DNA from: a virus
Direction: 5' to 3' (one strand)
Virus record (IMG/VR): IMGVR_UViG_3300042547_000553
Location: 1 to 22,119 of that record
Length of the DNA: 22,119 nt
The notes under the pieces were generated by a model. The model was not told where the DNA came from. It saw only the letters and a program-made list of their open reading frames with translations, and did no database searches. The position numbers and the translations under genes were made by a program. This document shows, one piece after another, positions 6,644-14,500 of this stretch (its first letter is position 1; every line of letters begins with the position of its first letter).

Positions 6644-6670
6644 ATTTGACATAACAAAAGGAGAGTTGAT

Positions 6671-7069
6671 ATGGAACAAATCCCAATGGACAAGTTGGCG
6701 CGTGTGTATCTCAAGATACGCGCACGTATTCAACAGCTTACGCAACAGTATGAGTCTGAGGTTGAAGAACTGAAGGCGCAGCAGGATGAAATTAAAACTG
6801 CGCTCAAAGATCAACTGATGGCACTCGGCAGTAAATCGGTGCGAACCGATCAAGGCACTGTGATCTTGGCTACCAAGACACGGTACTTCACACAAGACTG
6901 GGATTCATTCAAGCAGTTTGTCACAGAGCATGATGCGCTCGATTTGTTTGAGCGACGTATCCATCAGAGCAACATGGCAAAGTTTCTTGAAGAAAACCCC
7001 TCTCTTGTACCCCCCGGTCTTAACTCTGATAAAGAGTATGACGTATCTGTAAGGAAACCTACTAAATGA
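6671..7069 (+). CDS. Coiled-coil phage protein of the replication module, unknown
   Basis: A 132-residue protein. An N-terminal coiled coil (about residues 10-50, rich in Q/E/K with regular hydrophobics) is followed by a compact domain: KSVRTDQGTVILATKTRYFTQDWDSFKQFV, then a helical part ending NPSLVPPGLNSDKEYDVSVRKP. This order (coiled coil, R-T-x-G-T-V strand, Y/F-x-x-D-W, P-P-G-L and a final strand) recurs in phage proteins encoded just before ssDNA-binding genes. It bears some likeness to Gam/Gp157-type nuclease inhibitors but not enough to assign it. AAGGAG at 6658-6663 lies seven bases before the ATG. Its stop overlaps the next start (ATGA). Confidence 0.8.
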   Translation: MEQIPMDKLARVYLKIRARIQQLTQQYESEVEELKAQQDEIKTALKDQLMALGSKSVRTDQGTVILATKTRYFTQDWDSFKQFVTEHDALDLFERRIHQSNMAKFLEENPSLVPPGLNSDKEYDVSVRKPTK

Positions 7070-7977
7070 GTAACGTAACAGTTTTTAATGCAAACAAAGC
7101 TCCCGCATTTGCTAAGTCGCGTGGGCTGTCCACTATAGCTAAATCCCTCACTGGAGGTGGTGCAGCTAGCGGTAAGAACATCTCTATCAAAGGCGGTGTG
7201 TTTCGTTTGATTAGTGATGGTAAAGAGATCGCTGCAATCGATGATCGTCATCTTGATGTTGTGATTGTCGCTGCTGCTCCCAAGGTTGGCCGTACGTTTT
7301 ACATGGGCAAGTACGAAGAAGGTAAGACTACATCTCCCGCGTGTTGGTCTGCGGATGGTGATAAGCCTGACGCATCAGTACAAGAACCACAACATACTAA
7401 TTGCGCTGACTGCCCTCAGAACATTCAGGGTAGTGGTGAAGGCAACAGCCGTGCGTGTCGTTTCTCTCAGCGTATTGCTGTGGTACTTGCTAACGATGTT
7501 GAGGGTGACCCCTTGGCGCTATCGCTTCCTGCTACTAGTATTTTTGGTAAGGACGTTAACGGGGACATGCCTCTCCAAGCGTACGCACGTTGGTTGGCAG
7601 CACAAAACATCAACCCTGAAGAAGTTGTAACACGTCTGCGGTTTGATACAAAAGCTGCTGTACCCAAGCTTTACTTCAAGACCATGCGCTGGTTGACGGA
7701 TGAAGAGTTCGCGTCAGTGACAACCCACATGGAAGCACCCGCTACTCAGAAGCTTGTAGTAATGTCTTTCTCAGCGCAACAACAAGTCGCTGCCCCTGCT
7801 GCACCACAGATTGAGGGAGCACGTCCTAAAGCCGCAGCTAAGAAGAAGGCGGCTGAAGTTGTTGAGGACGCGGGTGATGACGAGCCTGAAATCCGCAAAG
7901 AGTCAGCCCCCACTAACGCAGTGCCCAAGAAGTCTGGGATTGCTGCTACTGTAGATGCTTGGGATACCGACGACTAA
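7066..7977 (+). CDS. Probable ssDNA-binding protein with zinc-type cysteines and acidic tail
   Basis: A 303-residue protein. N-terminal beta-rich core (about 36-75: ISIKGGVFRLISDGKEIAA), a cysteine set C93, C113-x2-C116 and C131 that could bind zinc, a second beta region (about 135-215), then an Ala/Lys/Pro-rich linker (about 238-265) and an acidic tail ending DAWDTDD. Beta core plus flexible linker plus acidic tip is the architecture of phage SSBs such as T7 gp2.5, where the tail binds polymerase and primase-helicase. The cysteine block recalls gp32's zinc site but in a different order. Position between the helicase and primase genes supports the role. Assignment is by architecture and context, not by a recognised motif. 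ATGA overlap with the previous gene. Confidence 0.65.
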   Translation: MSNVTVFNANKAPAFAKSRGLSTIAKSLTGGGAASGKNISIKGGVFRLISDGKEIAAIDDRHLDVVIVAAAPKVGRTFYMGKYEEGKTTSPACWSADGDKPDASVQEPQHTNCADCPQNIQGSGEGNSRACRFSQRIAVVLANDVEGDPLALSLPATSIFGKDVNGDMPLQAYARWLAAQNINPEEVVTRLRFDTKAAVPKLYFKTMRWLTDEEFASVTTHMEAPATQKLVVMSFSAQQQVAAPAAPQIEGARPKAAAKKKAAEVVEDAGDDEPEIRKESAPTNAVPKKSGIAATVDAWDTDD

Positions 7978-7983
7978 TTAACT

Positions 7984-7999
7984 GGGGGCGCAAGCCCCC
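7984..7999 (+). terminator. GC-rich hairpin with GCAA tetraloop (terminator or 5' UTR structure)
   Basis: GGGGGC, loop GCAA, GCCCCC form a perfect six-pair stem capped by a GNRA tetraloop. It begins six bases after the SSB-like stop and ends nine bases before the ATG of the HTH gene. Only TT follows it, so it is not a classic intrinsic terminator. It could terminate weakly, protect the 3' end of the SSB message, or block translation of the next gene. Confidence 0.5.
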
Positions 8000-8008
8000 T
8001 TACACACT

Positions 8009-8287
8009 ATGCCCTACTCTGAACGAACCAAAAACGCAGTTAAACACGCCCCACGTACGCTAGGCTCGCGCCTTGGACGATGGGCCATACACCGAGACTT
8101 CTCTGTGTTACGTATCTCAAAATTTACGGGAGCGACAAGGCAAACGGTTTACAACTGGATGTCAGGCGTGGAGGTCACCCCTGCCTACCGCTCACGTGTG
8201 CAGGAACTCATCAATATTCTTGAAAGGCAACCAACAGCCGATCACGCATGGAGACAGATATGCGAGGACTACAACCTACAAGCATGA
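8009..8287 (+). CDS. Helix-turn-helix DNA-binding protein
   Basis: A 92-residue basic protein. The segment RLGRWAIHRDFSVLRISKFTG-ATRQTVYNWMSG (about 21-53) is a clear helix-turn-helix: helix 2 about 33-40, a GA turn, and recognition helix about 43-50 with R-Q-T-V-Y-N-W. A further amphipathic helix (RVQELINIL) follows. It resembles XRE/YdaS-type or phage regulator HTHs and may control the switch between early and late transcription or bind at an origin. No Shine-Dalgarno precedes ATG 8009; instead the GC hairpin ends nine bases upstream, so its translation may be weak or structure-controlled. Its stop overlaps the next ATG at 8284. Confidence 0.8.
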   Translation: MPYSERTKNAVKHAPRTLGSRLGRWAIHRDFSVLRISKFTGATRQTVYNWMSGVEVTPAYRSRVQELINILERQPTADHAWRQICEDYNLQA

Positions 8288-8442
8288 CAGACTCAGAGCT
8301 GTTGAATTATTGTGAAATACATTGGGAAGAAGTTGAACCCGATTATCTGAAGGAGTTGATACAACGTATGGCGCGTTACATAGAAACGCACATACCTGAC
8401 ATTGCTGAGCCAAAAGACGGACGCCAGTTACCCCTGTTCTGA
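8284..8442 (+). CDS. Small acidic phage protein, unknown
   Basis: A 52-residue protein from ATG 8284, chosen over ATG 8248 because it forms the ATGA overlap with the HTH stop that is typical of this operon. It has helices DSELLNYCEIHWEEVEPDYLKELIQRMARYIE and a C-terminal GRQLPLF. A final LPLF preceded by charged residues resembles the beta-clamp-binding motif (QLxLF), and 'RQLPLF' fits it quite well. A link to the host sliding clamp is speculative. No SD at good distance is visible. Confidence 0.6.
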   Translation: MTDSELLNYCEIHWEEVEPDYLKELIQRMARYIETHIPDIAEPKDGRQLPLF

Positions 8443-8456
8443 CCTGTGGAGTTTTC

Positions 8457-11327
8457 ATGCAACCGCAAGAGTTTCTGGCGGCAGTCCTCCCATCGACGGG
8501 CGTGTACTGTATAGCCGAGCTAACAAGTAAAAAGAAAGAACATGTTTTTGCAACAAACTTAGGAGAGTTTCAGCATGTCGTAGATACGTGGGTTAAGAAC
8601 AGGCAGGACGTTTACTTCGCGCTTGCTACCTTTAAGCAAGAAGGGAGTCGTACCGCTAAAAATGCAGAGTTCATACGCGCTGCATTTCTGGATATGGACG
8701 GGTACGAAACCAAGCGTGATGCTGCCGAGGCGCTGGATGTGTTTCTTGAAAAGACCGACCTTGCGCAGTTAGGCCAGCCACTCGTTGTTGATTCAGGGGG
8801 TGGGCTTCACGTGTACTGGCCGTTCACTGAAGACATACCGATTGATGTATGGAAACCTGTTGCAGAGAACTTAAAGCGTTTGTGTGCACAGGAGAACATG
8901 CGCATCGACAATAGCGTAACGGCTGATGCAGCGCGTGTGCTGCGCATACCGGGTACTGTTAACTTCAAACCAAAGTACCCCAAGCCCCGTGCTGTGCGCA
9001 TCATGGTGGAGGCGAATCCCAAAGCATTCGACTTTGGTACGTTTTCTGGACAACTTATTAAGAAACTGAACGGCCATGCCTATAGTCCCTTACTGGCGCA
9101 GAAAGTTGAGATCGAAGGCGAACGACCTAAAGGCGCACGGTCGGAGTCATCGGTCAAAATGTTTGACAGTCTGCAAAGCGAGTTTAAGCTTTTGTGGATT
9201 AAAACGATTGAAGGCACAGGTTGTAAACAGCTTCAGTATTACAAAGATCACGCCAGTGAAGACGGAATGGAACCGCTATGGCGAGGCTTACTATCTTGGA
9301 CAACGCGTTGTACAGATGGAGGTGACTATGCGAGCCGCATTTCGGAGATGCACCCGTATGACGAAGATCGTATGCAGCAGAAGCTGCGAGAGATTAAAGG
9401 CCCGTATCCGTGCGTCAAGATGGATAGCGAGAATCCGGGCGTTTGTACAACGTGTCCGCACTGGGGAAAGATAACTAATCCTCTTGCGCTGTGCCGCACC
9501 GTGGCAACGGATAACACTGAGAAACAAATTGAGATACACAACGAGGAAGAAGAACTTCCCGTACAGATTGTTCGCCCCGCACCACCACGAGGTTACAGCT
9601 ACGGTGCGAAGGGTGGCGTGTTTGCCGACAAGACACTTGAAGACGACGAAGGAAAGAAAACTAAAAAATCCGTCATGATCCTGCCGTACACATTGTTTGC
9701 GGTGGACATTCTCAAACAGCCAACGGGTGAGCACGTTGTCCACATGATTGCCGAACGCGACGACGAATACCACGACATACTGCTCAATCAAAAGTCAGTC
9801 GTCAGTAAAGACGAAACCGTTAAGACCCTTGCAGCACAAAACATCATTGCCTCGACAGGCTCAGGCAACGACAAGAACTTGTTTGAGTACGTGCGTGGGT
9901 GTGTGGAAAAAGCTAGCGTATCTCAGCAACCGCTTGTCATCCCGTCAAACTACGGATGGCAGAATCACGACCGTCTACTGACAGGGCACAACGCGCCCTT
10001 TGTGCATGGTGGCATGGTGTATCAGAACGGTGTGGCGCGTAAGGTTCCCATGCCTGACCTTCAGAACATCACAGCTAGTATGCGCTCGATGGGCACTCTG
10101 GACGGATGGAAGAACATCATACAAGTGCTGATCGATAAAGGGCTCGACGACATACTGGCTATGCTCTGCGTGGGGCTGGGCTCGCCGTTCATGGCGTTCA
10201 GTAAGCTGGCGGGGATGACATTTCACTTAGGGTCTACGGAGTCCGGCACGGGTAAATCGTTAGCGTTACGTTTGGCAGCTAGCGTGTGGGGGCATCCTGA
10301 TCACTTTCGTGTCAGCCGCTCCACGTCTGACGTAGCCATGATCCACCATGCGGGGATGCTGGGTTCAGTGCCGCTGATCTCTGACGAGATTACGGTTAAG
10401 AACCGGCGTGACTTTGAATGGTTCCCTGCCATGTTGTTTGACTTCAGTGAGGGTAAGGGCAAGGAACGCATGGAGTCAGGCGCTAACAAAGAGAGGATCA
10501 ACACCACAGCGTGGTCACTGCTTGCACTGATGGCATCGAACACGCACGTGGTGGACTACATGACGGGTAACCGCAAGCACTCATCTGAAGGTGAGCTGCG
10601 CCGTGTACTTGAACTGACACTCACAAACACGTTAACGTGGGACGATCATGAGCGTGATGCCATCGTGTCGCTGTCACAGAACTACGGGGTAGTCGGTCCC
10701 CACTATGCGAAATGGCTGTCACAAAATGCGCTGGAGGCACAGAAGCTGTACAAGAAGATTGAGAAACACATTCGCATGGATTTCCGCTCGCCTGATGATG
10801 AACGCTTCTGGACAGCAGGCTGCACATCCTGCATTGCCGGGGCTGTTGCTATGGGGGGTAAACACATGGGCCTGATTGACTTACCTATTGAGCGCATCAT
10901 GCGTGTGTTCCGCAACCTAGTGTTTAAGAGCAGGGACACTGTGCAGAGCAGCAAGCGCACGGTTGAGGATGTACTCAACAGCTATACACGTGAGTTCTAC
11001 GGTAAGTTTGTTGTCATCAAGGCTGTGGACGGTACGCTCGCTGCAACGCTCGGTGACGGTGGTGTGATCGATGAAACCATATCTCGGTCTGAGATTGCAG
11101 GGCGTGTTGAACACGGACTGACGCCGGGGTACATCGACTACGTGATTGAAGAAAACTTACTGAAGTCTTACTGCGCGTCCATGAGTTTTGGATACGCAGA
11201 CTTTAAGAAGCAGATCGAGAGGCTGTACCGTGTGACATACGGTAAGACAGACTTGATGAAGAAAACCCGTGGCCCACAGATGCGCGTCAATGCAATCCGA
11301 ATCTCAATGCCAGAAATCGAAGATTGA
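8457..11327 (+). CDS. Primase-helicase: AEP primase + DUF927 ATPase
   Basis: A 956-residue fusion. The N-terminal third is an archaeo-eukaryotic-type primase: metal-binding D79-M-D81 (AAFLDMDGYE), SGGGLH with H118, and D157 with R160/R163 in TADAARVLRIPGTVN. A cysteine set C319-x10-C330-x2-C333 followed by GKITNPLALC346 suggests a zinc site. From about residue 390 it reads as DUF927: the FAVDI start, NYGW, MRSMGTLDGW, then Walker A GSTESGTGKS (592-601, K600) and Walker B ISDE (643-644), followed by sensor-like SNTHV and R-rich ends. DUF927 proteins are AAA+/SF3-related helicases paired with primases in phages. It would prime and unwind at the fork. GTGGAG at 8446-8451 precedes ATG 8457. Confidence 0.92.
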   Translation: MQPQEFLAAVLPSTGVYCIAELTSKKKEHVFATNLGEFQHVVDTWVKNRQDVYFALATFKQEGSRTAKNAEFIRAAFLDMDGYETKRDAAEALDVFLEKTDLAQLGQPLVVDSGGGLHVYWPFTEDIPIDVWKPVAENLKRLCAQENMRIDNSVTADAARVLRIPGTVNFKPKYPKPRAVRIMVEANPKAFDFGTFSGQLIKKLNGHAYSPLLAQKVEIEGERPKGARSESSVKMFDSLQSEFKLLWIKTIEGTGCKQLQYYKDHASEDGMEPLWRGLLSWTTRCTDGGDYASRISEMHPYDEDRMQQKLREIKGPYPCVKMDSENPGVCTTCPHWGKITNPLALCRTVATDNTEKQIEIHNEEEELPVQIVRPAPPRGYSYGAKGGVFADKTLEDDEGKKTKKSVMILPYTLFAVDILKQPTGEHVVHMIAERDDEYHDILLNQKSVVSKDETVKTLAAQNIIASTGSGNDKNLFEYVRGCVEKASVSQQPLVIPSNYGWQNHDRLLTGHNAPFVHGGMVYQNGVARKVPMPDLQNITASMRSMGTLDGWKNIIQVLIDKGLDDILAMLCVGLGSPFMAFSKLAGMTFHLGSTESGTGKSLALRLAASVWGHPDHFRVSRSTSDVAMIHHAGMLGSVPLISDEITVKNRRDFEWFPAMLFDFSEGKGKERMESGANKERINTTAWSLLALMASNTHVVDYMTGNRKHSSEGELRRVLELTLTNTLTWDDHERDAIVSLSQNYGVVGPHYAKWLSQNALEAQKLYKKIEKHIRMDFRSPDDERFWTAGCTSCIAGAVAMGGKHMGLIDLPIERIMRVFRNLVFKSRDTVQSSKRTVEDVLNSYTREFYGKFVVIKAVDGTLAATLGDGGVIDETISRSEIAGRVEHGLTPGYIDYVIEENLLKSYCASMSFGYADFKKQIERLYRVTYGKTDLMKKTRGPQMRVNAIRISMPEIED

Positions 11328-11529
11328 AATTGCCATCCCGTGGGACCAAGTCCCACAGGGAGGGGGTTTCTTCGTACCTACGCTCAATCCACAACGCACT
11401 ATAGAGAAAGTGTTTTACTCAGCGACTAGGCATCGTGTTTTTTATATCAAGCCTACAGTCTGTATCATCAACGAGAAGCTTGGCGTTTACTTTCGTCGAC
11501 TAAAGATACCATCCGCTGCGCAGTTTTAA
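11290..11529 (+). CDS. Small phage protein, unknown (PWDQVPQGGGFFVPTL)
   Basis: A 79-residue basic protein from ATG 11290, inside the primase gene's last codons; the in-frame start 11269 is also possible. No SD is evident. The core IEIAIPWDQVPQGGGFFVPTLN, followed by an ATRHRVFYIKPTVCI segment and LGVYFRRL, resembles a small phage family encoded after primase or helicase genes, of unknown role. The alternating strands and basic residues suggest nucleic-acid contact (inference). Its last 62 bases overlap the end of the minus-strand giant gene, tail to tail. The coding of residues 11-24 also forms a hairpin (11337-11360). Confidence 0.6.
   Translation: MQSESQCQKSKIEIAIPWDQVPQGGGFFVPTLNPQRTIEKVFYSATRHRVFYIKPTVCIINEKLGVYFRRLKIPSAAQF
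11337..11360 (+). repeat. Inverted repeat / hairpin just after the primase stop
   Basis: GTGGGAC (11340-11346), loop CAA, GTCCCAC (11350-11356) pair perfectly. CCC (11337-11339) and GGG (11358-11360) extend the stem across one bulged A, giving about ten pairs. It starts nine bases after the primase TGA and lies in frame within the next small gene. No T-run follows at once (GGGGGTTTC), so terminator function is doubtful. It might be an mRNA-stabilising or attenuating structure near the operon end. Confidence 0.45.
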
Positions 11530-14500
11530 TTCTACGTTGCCGTATCTCGTCAAGCTTTTCTCGCTTTTGCTGTGGCGTCATGTCAGTACGCTCACGCACG
11601 TTACGCTCAAGTTTTGCTAGCTCACCCATAAAGCGTTTGAAAGAACCTGCGGTGTCCGCGAGCTTAAGATCTTGACGGTTCTCTTCAATAAACGCTTTTA
11701 CATCTTCAGGACGCCCACGCTCTTGCATGGTTTTCATGGTGCGCTGTTTCTGCTCGATACCACTAACAAGATCGTATGCGTAGTTGATAACACCCTGCGC
11801 GTCTTTAGGTTGGAACAACCCTCCAACGATTGGCGTATCGCTAGCTCTCATTTCGGGAGCTACTTTTTCATCAGCCGCAAGAACGGGGTTAGCAATACTT
11901 GTTATAGCCACGCCCAGTCCGCCTGTGTACCCGCGAATCATGTAGTCAAGCTTAATGGGCGAGATGCCAAACAAACCACCAATAGCTTTGGAAACTTCAG
12001 TGGTCCCAGCGCGGTATCTTTCTGCGGGGATAAGCGCTTGCTCACGCTCACTCTCAATGGCTTTACCGCTATAGAACGAGTAGTTGGTCATCAACTCGAT
12101 CATGGGTTTAATACCTGCGGGGATGTCTCCCGGCACTAAGCTACTCAAGATTTTGCGAATGGCAGGTGCAATCTGTTTAAGTTCTGTATCGCCAAACGCT
12201 GTGTTGTATACCATCTCAGGCAGCGCTTTAAATATGTAACCGACCTCAAACGGAATTGGTACACGTACTGCCTCATCGAAGAACGGCGTGTGCACAAAGA
12301 AGTTCATGTAACGATCTGCTGGATCAGCATTCTTGTACGTCTCGTCGTCCTCCATCATGGCAGCGTATGCAAGCGTGATACCCGCCAACATTAACCCACG
12401 CGAGATAAGTTTCTCTCTGACTTTGAGCTGTTCGTTAAACGGCATTTTGCCAGTGAACGCTCTGTAGAGCACGTCCATACCTTGGATCTGCGCGTTCATG
12501 AACGGGACCATCATTGACAGCATGTACACGCTTGGCGACAACCCACGACGATTAAAGTTCATGGACTCCAGCGTGGCGAGTGTGGCCTCCATGTCGGACA
12601 GCCCCTGCTTACGGAAGTCGTTGTACATCACCACACGCGTTGCAGCATCACCCTGTACGGCAAAGTTATCCAGCTTAGCCATAGCCAGCGTCCAGCCTTT
12701 ACCGCCGTTAACAAGCTCTTTCAGTATCTTGCCAATATCTTCAGGCGTACCCGTAAGCACCTGCCCACCAAGAATACCGCGCTCTTGTAACGCTTTCTCG
12801 CCTTCACTCTTACCCTGCCGCATCTTGCCAAGCTCTTTGAGAGAGGAAGCTACAGGCGTCATGTTTGCACCAGACACCATGACTGCGGCTGTTGAGTCAC
12901 GAATAATCTGACGAAGCGCATACACAGGGTTACGCGTGATGAACTTACGAAGAATCTGAGCAGGAACACCAAGCATACGCACAGCCGCTGGGACTGTCAT
13001 CGATATACCTTCAAGCCCTTTTACCAACAAGTCAGACGGAATACCGAGCGCTTCTGTGTTGGCTTCAGCGTAGTAATCTTCGCCGTCAATCTTGAAACGA
13101 ATAACTTCTGAGCCTTTAACATCCTTGCCTTTACGGATACCTGATTTGTTTGCAGCAACTTCTTTATCAGTGCGTGAAAGCAAACCCATCTCCCCCAGAC
13201 CAAACGCGACATTACGCGTGGCTAGGTTACGCAGGGCCATGTCAGTTAGCAGGTTTGTGTTTTGTACCGAGCTTGTAAAGAAGTCAAGGATGTGCCGGTT
13301 ATCGCCAACCAACTCGTTGAGGTATGGCTGACTCTTTAAGTTACCAACGTTGATAGGCGAAATCTCACCCCCGAGCACAAGCTCAGCGTTGCCACCTTGC
13401 TTGCGGTAAAACGGAATGTAGTCATTTGTTTCTGACAGTTTTTTGCCAGACTCTTTAGACAGCGTGCCAGTCTGTACAAGGAAGTTAATTAGCCCTTTGT
13501 TGTACTCGTTGTACTTCGTACGCGCTGCGTTAAACGCTGCCTTCACATCAGGTGTGCGCTCAACATAAGCTTTGACTTCGTCGAGATCTTTTTGTGTAAG
13601 GTCAGGATTAAAGTTCAACGTATCAAGACCAACACGATCCGCACGAAGCGCAGCAAGATATGTCGTGAACAGCATATTGGCTGCATCCGCATTGAGCGAA
13701 GTAGCTTTACTTAATTCAGTAGCCACGTCTTTCAACGAGGTGGTGCCACCGCTGCGCACCACAATTTCTTCTTGACCGTCATCACGCTTCTTCTTATCCA
13801 GAATAAGCGCTCCGTTGTTTGTAACTTCTGAAGTAAAGCTCATGCGCTGATCAAACATGCGCAGGTAGTAAAGCATTTGCGTTGCTTTAAGCGAGTCCTT
13901 CATCTCAGCAGCAACACGTTCCAGAGGTTCAAAGCGGTCAATAAACTGCGTACGGATGGCAAGCCAAGAGTTGTTAGCTTTAACCTTGTCAAACACTCCT
14001 GGAGGAGTAGCAACAATTTTGTTTGCTGTCTTAATGACATTCTCAGGAACATCTGCGCCGTAGCGCGGGGCGCTACGAAACACAACTTGATCCCCCGCTA
14101 CGTATGCTCCGGCTTTGCTTTTAGCCATGTTGATGCGGGACTGACGTAGCAAGAAGTAAATGTCTGAGGGGTTCTGTTCTGCAAGCGTAGCCAAGCCCAT
14201 CTTACGTAACGCATCACGAACAGCGCCCATCAGTTCGCCAATAAAACGACGAGCTTTCTGCTTAAAGTTCTCATCAATACGTGCTTCTTCAACGTGCGCA
14301 ATTAACTCACGCATGGCTGCACGTTGCTGGGCTTGTTCAGACGCACCAACTTTTTGTAACGCCAACGCAGCACCAAGCGCAGCATCATAGACACCAAGGT
14401 CAGAGGCTAACTTCTCCATGCCACCTTTTTGAGCATTGACTGTCTCAATCAGGTTGTCCATGCCTTTAGGACCGAGGAGCGTATCAACGCCATAGTGTCC

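Noticed and set aside
6646-6651. TTGACA as a -35 box
   Set aside because: It is an exact consensus, but no -10-like hexamer lies 16-18 bases downstream, where the coding start is.
11672-12911. Plus-strand frames of 155 and 137 residues opposite the giant gene
   Set aside because: Same reason: antisense of a well-supported coding region without signals of their own.
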